Source of the DNA: Phycicoccus sp. Root101
GTDB lineage: Bacteria > Actinomycetota > Actinomycetes > Actinomycetales > Dermatophilaceae
Assembly (NCBI RefSeq): GCF_001426245.1
Contig: NZ_LMCM01000010.1
Span: forward strand, 477,830 to 541,829
DNA: 64,000 nucleotides
Direction: 5' to 3'
Position 1 is the first letter of the stretch. Every line of letters begins with the position of its first letter. The position numbers and the translations under genes were made by a program. The notes under the pieces are model-generated. The model saw only the letters and a list, made by a program, of their open reading frames with translations, had not been told where the DNA came from and did not search any database. Of this stretch, positions 26,100-34,807 are shown piece after piece.

Positions 26100-29000
26100 T
26101 CAGCGGTTGTCGACCGCGGTGACCGCCACCTTGACGTTCGCGCCGGTGTAGAGCTGCGTCACCAGGTAGACCGAGCCGGGTGGGATGACCGCCGACTCGT
26201 CGCCGGCCGCGGTCGCGACCGACCCGGTGGGCTGGCAGGAGCTGTCGAGGAAGTACAGGTCGAGGTCGTGCCCGACCGTGGCGTCCGCGTCGCTCGTGCC
26301 CTTGACCGACACCGAGTGCAGCCCGTCGGAGAACCCGGCCGGGAACTTGCTCACCCAGCCGTCCACCCCCTGGCTGGCCGGCGGGAACGTGCAGGCGGTG
26401 TTCATCTCCGTGCCCGTGACCCCGAAGACGTTCTGCAGCCCGGTGGCGTCACCCGCGGCGGGGTTCGGGGCGGTGATGGTGCCGGAGTCCGTGAAGGGCT
26501 TGTCAGGGGTGACCGAGCCGTTCTGGACGACCGCCCCCGACCCGAACACCTCGATGTCGGCGACCTGCGCCTGGGTGGCGGTGTTGCCCTGCACCGAGTC
26601 GACGAAGAACCGCACGTACCCCGCCTTCACCGGCGTCGACAACGCGAACGTCGTGAAGTTGAGGTCGGGCGCCGTGGGCCGCGGCGCGGCATACGCGAAG
26701 GCACCGGTGCGGGCCGTCGTCCAGGTGACCCCGTCGGTCGAGGTCTGCACGGTGAAGCCCTTCAGGGCGCTGAACCGCGAGGCGTTGGTGGCCTTGAACG
26801 CGCTGACGCGCACGCTGCTCACCGTGGCGGGAGCCGCGAGCTTCACGGTCACCCGCTGGTCCGGTCCCTGGTTGTACGGCGTCGTGCCCGCCTTGGTCGC
26901 CCAGACCGACGCCGCGGTGTCGTCGAAGGCGAACTTCGCCGGTGCACCGTCGTCCTGGCTGGACGCGCTCACCACCGTGGCACCCGCCGAAGTGGAGGCG
27001 AGGTTGGGGGCCAGCTTGATGGTGCGGGCCGCGTTCCTGCCCGCAGCGACGGCGAACCCGTCGATCGTCTGCACGCCGAACCCGGGGGCCTGGAGGGTCA
27101 GCGGGTAGGTGCCGGCGACGGCCTTGACGGAGAAGCCGCCGGTGGAGCCGGTCCGGCCGAGCGGGCTCACCCGCGCCTCGAAGCGACCGAGGATGACCTT
27201 GGCGTTCGGGACGGCCTTGCCGGTCGTGGCGTTGAGGACGGTCAGGGCGACCGTGCCGTTGCGCGCCGCGGCCGGGTGGTCGAAGCCGGGGGTCGGGTCG
27301 GTGTCGTCGCCCGTGATGCTCCTGGCCGAGGCGCCGGCGCCACGCTTGGCGAAGACCGACCAGATGAGGTCGGTGTTGGCGCCGTGGAAGCGGTCGAGGT
27401 CGGCGGACAGGATGCCGTCGCGGGCGTCGAGGAAGGACGGGTCCGGTGCGGTCAGCGGCATGCCGTCGGTCACGAGCCGGGCCGCCACGTCCGCACCCTT
27501 GGCCGCGCCGTAGCGGGCCACGAGAGCCTTGCGCAGGTCCCACAGCGTGGCCGTCCAGATCTCACCGTCGGCGTGCACCTCGGGCCCGGTGAGGTCGTAG
27601 CCGATGTCGCCGAACGTGGTGGGGTTCTGGTCGTAGTTCCAGTTGCGGATGCCGCGGGTCGCGTTGCCGGTCACGTAGTCGCCGACGATCGGCTTGGTGA
27701 GCAGGCCGGCGTTGAACCCGTGGTTGAGCGCGTACCAGTCGGACCAGCCCTCACCCATCGACCCGGCCTGCTGCGAACCGAGCGCACTGCCACCCGCGAC
27801 GTACCGCGTCGACAGGCCGTGGGTGTACTCGTGCTGGATGACGCTCATGTCGAACGAGCCGTCGCGGTAGGGCCCCTCGAACGCGTCGTCGATCGGCTCC
27901 CAGAGGAACATCCCGCTCCACGGCGGGATGCCGTCGTCGAGCGTGAGCATGTAGGCGTTGTCCCGACCGGTGTAGGTGGGGCTGCCACCGGAGGCGGCGC
28001 CGGCCTGGACGAGGCCGCGGATCGCATCGCCGCCCATGCCCCCGTTGCTGCCGTTGTCGAGCTGGAAGTTGCCCGCGGTCTCGGTGAAGCCGAGCGCGTA
28101 GTACTCGTCGTGGATCCGGTTGTGCTGGAAGAACAAGTTGGTCGCGGCGGGGTTGAGGTCCTGGGCGTACGACGGGGGAGTCGTCTGGCCCTTGGTCGCC
28201 GCCCACTGGTTCGTGTAGGTGTAGCTGAAGTTGCCCGTCGGAGCGACCGGCCGGGGCGCATTGTCAACAGGCGCAAGGAAGTTCGACCAGTTGGCGTAGG
28301 TGTCGGCGTTGTTGCCGTACGTCGTCACACCGGTGCCGACGAGTCCTGTCGGGTCCACCCAGCCCTTGGGGGACTGGGCCGTCGGCCCGAACGACTGCTG
28401 TCGGGGCGTGCCGCCCTTCGCGGCCCCCGGGTGGTTGTCGTACACCGTGCCCTGGGGGTCCTCCGCGTGCTGGACGACGCTGGTGCGGTAGAGGATCCGA
28501 CCCGTGGTGCCGTCGACGACGACCTCCCAGGCCTGCGCCGTGCTCTTGAGGAAGTACACCTTGTATGCCGCGACGGGGCCGGCCTTGGTGCCGAACGTGA
28601 CCTTCTTGACGTACGACGGCCCGCCGAACGGTCCCCGGGCGAAGGTGGTGTACCCGGCCTGCCTGCCGTCCGCCTTCGGCGTGAAGGCGGTCCCGGGTGC
28701 GAGGACGCCGGCGGTCCGCAGCAGGGCGCCGGTCTCACCCAGCACCCAGCCGCCCGTGAGGGTCGCGCCGGGGGTGGGGTCGCCGGCATACGAGAGGACC
28801 CGACCGTCCTGGGTGACCGCGATGTTGAGCCGACCGCCCCGGGCGGCGGCCACCCCGGCGGTGGTCTGCACGAGGTCCACGACGTGCGTCCCCGTGCCGG
28901 GGAGCGTGTGGTCGCGCACGACCGCGAGGCCGTCGACCTGGCCGGCGGTGAGCCCGAACGCCGCAGCGTTGGACCGCACCCAGCCGCGGGCCACGGCGAC

Positions 29001-29348
29001 GGCGGACCCGGTGGCGGGCGCCGTCAGCGGCTGCGACCCGCGCAGGGACCGCAGGGTCCCGAAGCGTTCGTCCCAGGTCGCACGCGCACCGGCGCCGCTG
29101 CGGGCGAGCAGCGCGCTCAACGCGTTCTTCGCGGCGGTGGTCGGGACGACGGGACGGGCCACGGCCCGGGTGTCGAGCGTCCTGGCGAGCGCGTCGACGG
29201 TGTCGCCGAGTGCCGGCAGCGCCGGCGAGCCGACGGCGTCGGGGACGGCGGCGGGGGCGCCCGCCGCGGAGGAGAGGGGGAGGGCGGTGGCGGCCGCGGT
29301 CAGCAGGCACACCCCCATGGCGATCGAGTGCGTGCGGGACGTCTTCAC
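26100..29348 (-). CDS. Secreted M36 (fungalysin) zinc metalloprotease with F5/8-type C domain
   Basis: The 1082-residue preproprotein has a signal peptide (AMGVCLLTAAATALPLSSAAGAPA split at residue 30), an FTP/PepSY-like propeptide (residues 100-300) and an M36 catalytic domain. The zinc site is HEYTH with His506, Glu507 and His510, and the third ligand is Glu533 in MGEGWSDWYAL. C-terminal to this are a carboxypeptidase-regulatory-like beta-sandwich (VALTVLNATTGKAVPNAKV), a discoidin-like domain (SASSQDDGAPAKFAFDD to VQTSTDGVTWTTA) and a last domain of pre-peptidase type (GHDLDLYFLDSSC). It is an extracellular protease for nutrient scavenging. The GTG start at 29348 follows AGGAGA. Confidence 0.92.
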   Translation of the reverse strand: MKTSRTHSIAMGVCLLTAAATALPLSSAAGAPAAVPDAVGSPALPALGDTVDALARTLDTRAVARPVVPTTAAKNALSALLARSGAGARATWDERFGTLRSLRGSQPLTAPATGSAVAVARGWVRSNAAAFGLTAGQVDGLAVVRDHTLPGTGTHVVDLVQTTAGVAAARGGRLNIAVTQDGRVLSYAGDPTPGATLTGGWVLGETGALLRTAGVLAPGTAFTPKADGRQAGYTTFARGPFGGPSYVKKVTFGTKAGPVAAYKVYFLKSTAQAWEVVVDGTTGRILYRTSVVQHAEDPQGTVYDNHPGAAKGGTPRQQSFGPTAQSPKGWVDPTGLVGTGVTTYGNNADTYANWSNFLAPVDNAPRPVAPTGNFSYTYTNQWAATKGQTTPPSYAQDLNPAATNLFFQHNRIHDEYYALGFTETAGNFQLDNGSNGGMGGDAIRGLVQAGAASGGSPTYTGRDNAYMLTLDDGIPPWSGMFLWEPIDDAFEGPYRDGSFDMSVIQHEYTHGLSTRYVAGGSALGSQQAGSMGEGWSDWYALNHGFNAGLLTKPIVGDYVTGNATRGIRNWNYDQNPTTFGDIGYDLTGPEVHADGEIWTATLWDLRKALVARYGAAKGADVAARLVTDGMPLTAPDPSFLDARDGILSADLDRFHGANTDLIWSVFAKRGAGASARSITGDDTDPTPGFDHPAAARNGTVALTVLNATTGKAVPNAKVILGRFEARVSPLGRTGSTGGFSVKAVAGTYPLTLQAPGFGVQTIDGFAVAAGRNAARTIKLAPNLASTSAGATVVSASSQDDGAPAKFAFDDTAASVWATKAGTTPYNQGPDQRVTVKLAAPATVSSVRVSAFKATNASRFSALKGFTVQTSTDGVTWTTARTGAFAYAAPRPTAPDLNFTTFALSTPVKAGYVRFFVDSVQGNTATQAQVADIEVFGSGAVVQNGSVTPDKPFTDSGTITAPNPAAGDATGLQNVFGVTGTEMNTACTFPPASQGVDGWVSKFPAGFSDGLHSVSVKGTSDADATVGHDLDLYFLDSSCQPTGSVATAAGDESAVIPPGSVYLVTQLYTGANVKVAVTAVDNR

Positions 29349-29490
29349 GGGATCTCCTGCGGACGGGCGGGTCCTCTGTGACCCGGTCGCCCTGTCAACG
29401 AGGCCCCTGACGTGGGGTTACTCGGCCTGCGTGGCGGACTGCCGTCGTGGTCGCGTCGGATCCCCGCCACGGGTCGCGCAGAGGGCGAGT

Positions 29491-29519
29491 TTGGGTGGGA
29501 CGTGTCGGGCCGCTAGAGT
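29491..29519 (+). promoter_or_regulatory. Promoter of the bS22 gene
   Basis: TTGGGT (29491-29496) and TAGAGT (29514-29519) are separated by 17 bases. Transcription would begin near 29526, leaving a leader of about 67 bases. Confidence 0.5.
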
Positions 29520-29592
29520 GGCCACCACTGTTCGGCGTGGTGCGTTGGTTCGTTGCCCCGTCCGGCAACACACCACGACCGCAAGGACACTC

Positions 29593-29691
29593 ATGGGCTC
29601 TGTCATCAAGAAGCGCCGCAAGCGGATGGCGAAGAAGAAGCACCGCAAGCTGCTTCGCAAGACCCGCCACCAGCGTCGCAACAAGAAGTGA
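29593..29691 (+). CDS. Small ribosomal subunit protein bS22
   Basis: This 32-residue, extremely basic peptide starts MGSVIKKRRKRM and ends RKLLRKTRHQRRNKK. It belongs to the AURKAIP1/COX24 group. The mycobacterial homologue (Rv0500B) was seen in ribosome structures as bS22, near the decoding centre and related to mitochondrial mS38. Such a gene is usually missed by annotation pipelines. It has a promoter upstream, a strong terminator three bases downstream, and the same neighbours as in mycobacteria (small HTH before, epimerase and acyltransferase after). Confidence 0.92.
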   Translation: MGSVIKKRRKRMAKKKHRKLLRKTRHQRRNKK

Positions 29692-29693
29692 TC

Positions 29694-29720
29694 AAAGGCC
29701 CCCGCAGCGCGGGGGCCTTT
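29694..29720 (+). terminator. Intrinsic terminator of the bS22 gene
   Basis: AAAGGCCCCCGC (29694-29705) pairs perfectly with 29709-29720 across the loop AGC, ending in TTT. It is the most classical terminator of the window. Confidence 0.85.
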
Positions 29721-29860
29721 GCTCTGCCCGGACGCGCCGTCCGGTCCGCGGCCGGGGGGCCGGGTGGTCCGCGGGCCCACGCCCCCTCGCGGCGCCCCGA
29801 GTGTGACGAGCGCCGCGTCCACGACGAGGACGCACCCCTCGACGGACGGGCCCGGCTGGA

Positions 29861-29866
29861 TAGGGT
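29861..29866 (+). promoter_or_regulatory. -10 box TAGGGT of the epimerase-acyltransferase operon
   Basis: TAGGGT is located 74 bases before the epimerase ATG. The leader holds the ribosome site AGGGGAGG. Confidence 0.45.
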
Positions 29867-29939
29867 GGCATCGGCTGCGAGGAGTGGGACGGCTCGTGAC
29901 CGCACCAGTTCGTGACTGCGAGATCCAGGGGAGGTGGCC

Positions 29940-30989
29940 ATGGCTGATGTCGTCCTCGTGACCGGCGTCTCCCGCTACCTCGGCGGCCAGTTCGCCCGGC
30001 AGCTCACCCAGGACCCGTCGGTCTCCCGGGTCATCGGCGTCGACGTCATCCCGCCCCCGCACGACATCGGTCGGGCGGAGTTCGTGCGGGCCGACATCCG
30101 CAACCCGATGATCGGCAAGATCATCGCGCAGTCCGAGGTCGACACCGTCGTCCACATGAACGTCATCGCGACGCCCACGCACGCCGGCGGACGGACCTCC
30201 CAGAAGGAGATCAACGTCATCGGCACCATGCAGCTGCTCGCTGCGTGCCAGAAGGCGCCGAGCATCCGCCGGCTCGTCGTGAAGTCGTCCGCAGCCGTCT
30301 ACGGTTCGAGCCCCCGTGACCCCGCGATGTTCACCGAGGACATGGGCCCGAAGGCGTTGCCCCGGGCCGGTTTCGGCAAGGACTCGGTCGAGGTCGAGGG
30401 GTACGTGCGCGGGTTCTCGCGGCGCCGGCCCGACGTCGAGATCTCCATGCTGCGGTTCGCCAACATCATCGGCCCTGGCATCCGCACCTCCCTGACCGAC
30501 TACTTCGCCCTGCCCGTCGTGCCGGTGCCGTTCGGGTATGACGCGCGCCTGCAGTTCGTCCACGAGCGTGACGCCGTCGGCGCCCTGCTGCTGGCCACGA
30601 CCGGCCCGGCCGCCGGCATCACGAACATCTCGGGCGACGGCATCATCACCGTCACGCAGGCGGCAGGCATGGCGGGGCGTCCCGTGCTCCCCGTGCCGAT
30701 GCCGGCTGCCGGGGTGTTCGGCCTCCTGGTCAAGCGCTCGGGCCTGGCCGACTTCAGCAGCGACCAGATCCAGTTCCTCGCCTACGGTCGAGGTCTGGAC
30801 ACCCGCCGGATGCGCGAGGTGTTGGGGTTCGAACCCGCGTTCACCACCCGTGAGGCCTTTGCCGACTACGTCCGCGGCATCGGCTCGGCCCTGCCCGGCG
30901 GGGCGGCCCTGGGGGCGGCCGTGTCCGGTGTGGCCGGTTCTGCCGCGACGGCGATCGGTCACGTGTGGGCGGCAGGGAGGAACGACTGA
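29940..30989 (+). CDS. NAD-dependent epimerase/dehydratase (SDR family)
   Basis: The 349-residue extended SDR has a modified nucleotide loop VTGVSRYLGGQFARQL (GxSxxLG in place of GxxGxxG). The catalytic Ser is in VVKSSAAVYGSS, and the usual YxxxK is not obvious (DSVEVEGYVRGF is at that place), so activity may be altered. It corresponds to M. tuberculosis Rv0501 (galE2), whose substrate is unclear. ATG 29940 with AGGGGAGG seven bases upstream is better than the in-frame GTG at 29934. The acyltransferase gene starts within its stop codon (TGATG). Confidence 0.85.
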   Translation: MADVVLVTGVSRYLGGQFARQLTQDPSVSRVIGVDVIPPPHDIGRAEFVRADIRNPMIGKIIAQSEVDTVVHMNVIATPTHAGGRTSQKEINVIGTMQLLAACQKAPSIRRLVVKSSAAVYGSSPRDPAMFTEDMGPKALPRAGFGKDSVEVEGYVRGFSRRRPDVEISMLRFANIIGPGIRTSLTDYFALPVVPVPFGYDARLQFVHERDAVGALLLATTGPAAGITNISGDGIITVTQAAGMAGRPVLPVPMPAAGVFGLLVKRSGLADFSSDQIQFLAYGRGLDTRRMREVLGFEPAFTTREAFADYVRGIGSALPGGAALGAAVSGVAGSAATAIGHVWAAGRND

Positions 30990-32518
30990 TGGCGACCAGC
31001 GAGCCCACGAAGAAGGCCACCGCGGCGACGCGGACCACGGCCGCGAAGCGGTCGGCGGCGACCACGAGGTCCGCCGCGAAGACGGCGGCCGGGAAGTCCG
31101 CGGCCAGGAAGTCCACGACCACGAAGTCCGCGGCCGCCAAGAGGTCGTCGGCGTCCACGAGGTCCGCCGCGAAGACGGCGGCGCCCCGCCGGGGTGCCCT
31201 GGCCGCCGGGGCGGCTCGTGCCTCGGGCGAGCGCGCGCGCCGCCGCAGCACCCCCCTGATCCAGGCGCCCGCTGCAACGACCCGCACCACGGCCCCCGAG
31301 ACGGCGGTGACACCCGCACCCGCGACCGCGAGCGAGCCGACGGCTCCCCCCAGGGCCACCGCGACCGCGTCGAGCGCGAGCAAGCACCGGCCGCGTCCGG
31401 TCGCCAAGGCCGTCCCGAGCCGCAAGGCGGTGGCGCGGTCCGGGGCCCGCACCGGACGACCGGTCAGGGCGCGGACCGCCAAGAAGTCGGCAGCGTCCAG
31501 CGCGACCCGCCCGACCCGGGTGCTCAAGGCCGTGCCCGACGAGGTCGTGCTGCCCCCGGAGCTCGTCGTGCCGACCCCCGACCGCACCTCCCGCAGCGTC
31601 GCGCCCGGGGTGGAGGAGCTGCTCACGGCCGGCATCGCCGCGATCCGGGTGGCGGCCGAGGCCGCCGGGGTCTCGCCCGATGACGTCGAGCGGCACCTCG
31701 CCGCGATGCTGTCCTACCTGCGCCGGCGGATCACCGGCGACTACGCGGTGGACGAGTTCGGTTTCGACGAGGACTTCACCCGCCACTTCTACCTGCCCGT
31801 GCTGCGCCCGCTCTACCGGTCGTGGTTCCGGGTCGAGGTGCGCGGCATCGAGAACATCCCGGCGACCGGTGGCGGCCTCGTGGTCGCGAACCACTCGGGC
31901 ACCATCGCGATGGACTCACTGATGACGCAGGTCGCCGTCCACGACGAGCACCCGGCCCACCGCCACCTACGCATGCTCGGCGCCGACCTGGTGTTCCAGA
32001 CGCCCGTCGTCGGGCAGGTCGCCAGGAAGTCGGGGTCGACCCTCGCGGCGAACCCCGACGCGGAGCGGCTGCTGTCCAACGGCGAGCTGTGCGGCGTCTG
32101 GCCCGAAGGCTTCAAGGGGGTCGGAAAGCCGTTCAGCGAGCGCTACAAGCTGCAGCGCTTCGGCCGTGGCGGGTTCGTCTCGGCGGCGCTGCGCACCGGT
32201 GCGCCGATCATCCCGTGCTCCATCGTCGGGGCCGAGGAGATCTACCCGATCATCGGCAACATGAAGGCCGTGGCCCGGCTCTTCGGCGCCCCCTACGCGC
32301 CGATCACGCCGACGTGGCCGCTGCTGGGTCCGCTGGGGCTGATCCCGCTGCCGAGCAAGTGGATCATCGAGTTCGGGCGCCCGGTGGAGACCGCCGACCT
32401 CGGACCGGGTGCGGCCGACGACCCCATGCTCGTCTTCGACCTCACCGACCAGGTGCGCGAGACGATCCAGCAGACGCTGTACTCGCTGCTCATGCAGCGC
32501 CGCTCGGTCTTCTTCTGA
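30989..32518 (+). CDS. PlsC-like acyltransferase with histone-H1-like N-terminal tail
   Basis: The 509-residue protein has two parts. Residues 1-175 are low-complexity, rich in Ala, Lys, Arg, Ser and Thr (TAAKRSAATTRSAAKTAAG, KSTTTKSAAAKRSSAST), like mycobacterial and eukaryotic histone-H1 tails. Residues 250-509 form a lysophospholipid acyltransferase domain: HX4D motif NHSGTIAMDS, the substrate motif GVWPEGFKGVGKPF and PCSIVGAEEIYP. It should make phospholipids at the inner face of the membrane. The equivalent M. tuberculosis Rv0502 lacks such a long tail as far as I recall. It is co-translated with the epimerase (overlap TGATG; GGGAGG as ribosome site). Confidence 0.85.
   Translation: MATSEPTKKATAATRTTAAKRSAATTRSAAKTAAGKSAARKSTTTKSAAAKRSSASTRSAAKTAAPRRGALAAGAARASGERARRRSTPLIQAPAATTRTTAPETAVTPAPATASEPTAPPRATATASSASKHRPRPVAKAVPSRKAVARSGARTGRPVRARTAKKSAASSATRPTRVLKAVPDEVVLPPELVVPTPDRTSRSVAPGVEELLTAGIAAIRVAAEAAGVSPDDVERHLAAMLSYLRRRITGDYAVDEFGFDEDFTRHFYLPVLRPLYRSWFRVEVRGIENIPATGGGLVVANHSGTIAMDSLMTQVAVHDEHPAHRHLRMLGADLVFQTPVVGQVARKSGSTLAANPDAERLLSNGELCGVWPEGFKGVGKPFSERYKLQRFGRGGFVSAALRTGAPIIPCSIVGAEEIYPIIGNMKAVARLFGAPYAPITPTWPLLGPLGLIPLPSKWIIEFGRPVETADLGPGAADDPMLVFDLTDQVRETIQQTLYSLLMQRRSVFF
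31062..31181 (+). repeat. 27-bp direct repeat inside the acyltransferase tail
   Basis: An identical 27-base segment is present at 31062-31088 and 31155-31181, both coding for TRSAAKTAA. It shows that the basic tail grew by internal duplication. Confidence 0.75.
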
Positions 32519-32607
32519 CCGACTGGCACCGGGAGGGCGCCTGCACAGCGCGCGCGAGAAGGTGCGTGGCGTGGCGACAGTGGCGGCCGTGCAGCCGCGC
32601 CCGGGGG

Positions 32608-33831
32608 TCAGGGGAGCTTGATCGTCGACCCGGGGAGCGTCACCGGGCCGAGCGTCGACCCCGGGACCGTCGCGGTGATGCCGCCGGTCCCGACCGTGGC
32701 CGAGGGGAGCGGGACCGTCACCGTCGCGGACGGCAGGGGGAGGGTCGCGCTGATCGTGGGCAGGGTCGCGGTCGCGCCACGGGTCGACAGGGTGGCCCCG
32801 ACGCCGCCGCCACCGATGGTTGCCCCGCCCGTGCCCGCGGTCGCGCCGGGAGCCGGCCCGTTGCCGCCGACGCCACCGGCGCCACCTGCGCCGCCGGTGA
32901 CCGGGGCGTCGGGGACGGTGATGCCGCCGCCACCGGCGGTCGCCGGGGAGCTCGACGAACCCGAGCGGACCGGGCCGGACGTGGAGCTCGCGGTGCTGGT
33001 GACGTTCGGAAGGGACGACGGCTGGAGGCTGGTCCGCAGCACCTCACCACAGTGCCCGCCGCAGGCGGCGATGCGCCTGGCGGTGGCCACCTGGGAGTCC
33101 CGCAGCAGCGCCTCGAGCCGGTCGAGCGACGCGCGGGAGCCGAGCGGGACCTCGTCGCGGAGCGCGTCGACCTGCGGCAGCGCCCGGTCGGTGAAGTCGC
33201 GCTGGGCGAGCAGGGCCTGCGGGTTGCCGGTGGCGGCGTAGTCGCGGTCGAGGGCCCGCTGGCCGGCCTGCACCGAGTCGGCGGCAGCGGACAGGGCGGT
33301 GTTGATGTCGCCGACGTCGGGCTCGGTGCGAGCAGCCAGGTCCCGGCTGTCGGAGATGTGCTCCTGGGCCTGTCCGAGGTACGTCGTCCCGCGCTGGAAG
33401 TCGCTGGTCGCCAGTCGGACGGCCACCCCGTCGAGCCAGCCCTTCACCGGGTACAGGGACTCGCCGGGCACGGATGAGCGCGATGCGACGCCGACGATGC
33501 CACCGACCAGGAGGGCGGAGGCCGCGGCGCCGACCAGGGCCCGCGGCAGCCCGCGACCGACGACGACCACGACGGGGGCGGTGCGGGCAGCGGCCCGTCG
33601 CGCCGTCGCGGCGCGGGCTGCGGCTGGCGTGGGGGCGGGCAGGGACCGCGCCTCGACCATGAGGCGCTCGCGCAGGGCGGCGACGAACTCGGCGTCGGGC
33701 CCGGGAGCGACGGCGCCGACCGACAGCAGCTGGTGGCTGGTCTCGAGGAGGGCGCGAACGCGCGGGTCGTCGGGGTGCTCTCCCTCGAGCGCACGCTGGA
33801 AACGATCTGCCGAACGGTTCAGGACTGCCAT
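32608..33831 (-). CDS. DUF5667 membrane protein, RsbN-like anti-sigma candidate
   Basis: The 407-residue protein has a cytoplasmic N-terminal part (residues 1-90) of anti-sigma type, one membrane helix (LVGAAASALLVGGIVGVA near 95-112), and an outside DUF5667 domain (PGESLYPVKGWLDGVAVRLA to ACGGHCGEVLR). A long tail of Gly/Pro/Thr/Ala repeats (GGAGGAGGVGGNGPAPGAT, ATLPTISATLPLPSATVTV) follows. In Streptomyces, RsbN is encoded next to bldN, restrains it and is itself transcribed by it. The gene order and a BldN-like promoter (33875-33902) fit that model. GGGAGG stands eight bases before ATG 33831. Confidence 0.78.
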   Translation of the reverse strand: MAVLNRSADRFQRALEGEHPDDPRVRALLETSHQLLSVGAVAPGPDAEFVAALRERLMVEARSLPAPTPAAARAATARRAAARTAPVVVVVGRGLPRALVGAAASALLVGGIVGVASRSSVPGESLYPVKGWLDGVAVRLATSDFQRGTTYLGQAQEHISDSRDLAARTEPDVGDINTALSAAADSVQAGQRALDRDYAATGNPQALLAQRDFTDRALPQVDALRDEVPLGSRASLDRLEALLRDSQVATARRIAACGGHCGEVLRTSLQPSSLPNVTSTASSTSGPVRSGSSSSPATAGGGGITVPDAPVTGGAGGAGGVGGNGPAPGATAGTGGATIGGGGVGATLSTRGATATLPTISATLPLPSATVTVPLPSATVGTGGITATVPGSTLGPVTLPGSTIKLP

Positions 33832-33874
33832 GCCGACACCTCCCTCCCCAGCTCGGTCGCGGTCTTACGTGCTG

Positions 33875-33902
33875 AGAACGACGCGGAGGGGCGGAAGTTA
33901 CG
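33875..33902 (-). promoter_or_regulatory. BldN-like promoter of the anti-sigma gene
   Basis: On the minus strand CGTAAC (33902-33897), 16 bases and CGTTCT (33880-33875) closely resemble the BldN-dependent promoter pattern of Streptomyces as I recall it (CGTAAC, N16, CGTTGA-like). The implied start is near 33868, 37 bases before the ATG. Confidence 0.55.
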
Positions 33903-33963
33903 CAGGGAAACCCGTGCGAACCGGGCGGACCGCACGGGGCCGGCCCCGGGCGTCATCGACCGC

Positions 33964-34779
33964 TCAGAGCGCGACATCGGCGAGCTCCCGGTGCAGCGAA
34001 CGGACGGCCCGCAGCTGGAGCTGCTTGACCGCCCCCTCGGACTTCCCGAGGACCTTGGCGGTCTCTGCGAGGGTGAGCCCCTGGAGGAAGCGCAGCACGA
34101 CGCACTCGGCCTGCTCCGGCTTGAGGTTCTTGACGGCGGTGAGCAGGCGCTCGTCACGGAGCCGGTCGAGCACCTCCTGGTCGGGGGCGTCCACGCGCCG
34201 GTCGGCGTCGAGCATGTCGGCCGTGGTCACCTCCATGCGGAAGCGGGCCGACTTGGCGTTGTCGGTGATGAGGTTGCGGGCGATGGTGATGAACCAGGCC
34301 GCGATGTCACGGCCCTGCCAGGAGAAGGAGTCCATCCTGCGCAGGGCCCGCAGGAACGTCTCCGAGGTGATGTCCTCGGCGAGCTGCTGGCCCCCGACGC
34401 GGACGTAGACGTAGCGGTAGACCACGTCCACGTAGCGCTCGTAGAGCATCCCGAACGCCTCGGCATCGCCGCGCTGGGCCAGCTCGACGAGGGCGCTGAT
34501 CCGCTCGAAGTCCTGGGGCGCCTCGCCCGGACCGAACCCGGCGCGCGCCGCCGGACCGGAGTCCTCCCCGCGGCCACCACCCGAGCCGTCGAGGGTCTCG
34601 CCACCGGCGACGCTGAGGGCGACCCGGAGCTGGTCGAGGAACCGCTGCGTCGCCGGTCCCATGCCGTGTCCGTCCAGTCCGACCCCTGCCGCGGCCGGGA
34701 CGAGGCCGCCGAACGGGTCCGTGCCCAGGGCAGCGCGCAGCCCCGCGAACGGGTCCGCGGCACGGCGACGTGGGCGCAT
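33964..34779 (-). CDS. ECF sigma factor, BldN type
   Basis: The 271-residue sigma factor has a 100-residue N-terminal extension (ADPFAGLRAALGTDPFGGL), then region 2 (AEAFGMLYERYVDVVYRYVYVRVG, TSETFLRALRRMDSFSWQGRDIAAWFITIARNL split at that point) and region 4 (ECVVLRFLQGLTLAETAKVLGKSEGAVKQLQLRAVRSL in three blocks). Both the extension and the region 2 wording TSETFLRALRR...FSWQGRD are typical of Streptomyces BldN, which drives aerial-growth genes; here the organism may use it for surface proteins or stress. The start is uncertain: ATG 34779 has AGGAGG 14 bases upstream, and a GTG 45 bases upstream is in frame. The anti-sigma gene follows. Confidence 0.85.
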   Translation of the reverse strand: MRPRRRAADPFAGLRAALGTDPFGGLVPAAAGVGLDGHGMGPATQRFLDQLRVALSVAGGETLDGSGGGRGEDSGPAARAGFGPGEAPQDFERISALVELAQRGDAEAFGMLYERYVDVVYRYVYVRVGGQQLAEDITSETFLRALRRMDSFSWQGRDIAAWFITIARNLITDNAKSARFRMEVTTADMLDADRRVDAPDQEVLDRLRDERLLTAVKNLKPEQAECVVLRFLQGLTLAETAKVLGKSEGAVKQLQLRAVRSLHRELADVAL

Positions 34780-34807
34780 CCAGATAGGGGGAACCTCCTG
34801 ACCGGAC

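Noticed and set aside
26268-29381. 1037-residue plus-strand frame opposite the M36 protease
   Set aside because: Antisense shadow; the minus strand has signal peptide, zinc site and several domains.
29370-29398. Promoter for the M36 protease using TTGACA at 29393-29398 (minus strand)
   Set aside because: The -35 is perfect, but no acceptable -10 box lies 15-19 bases downstream.
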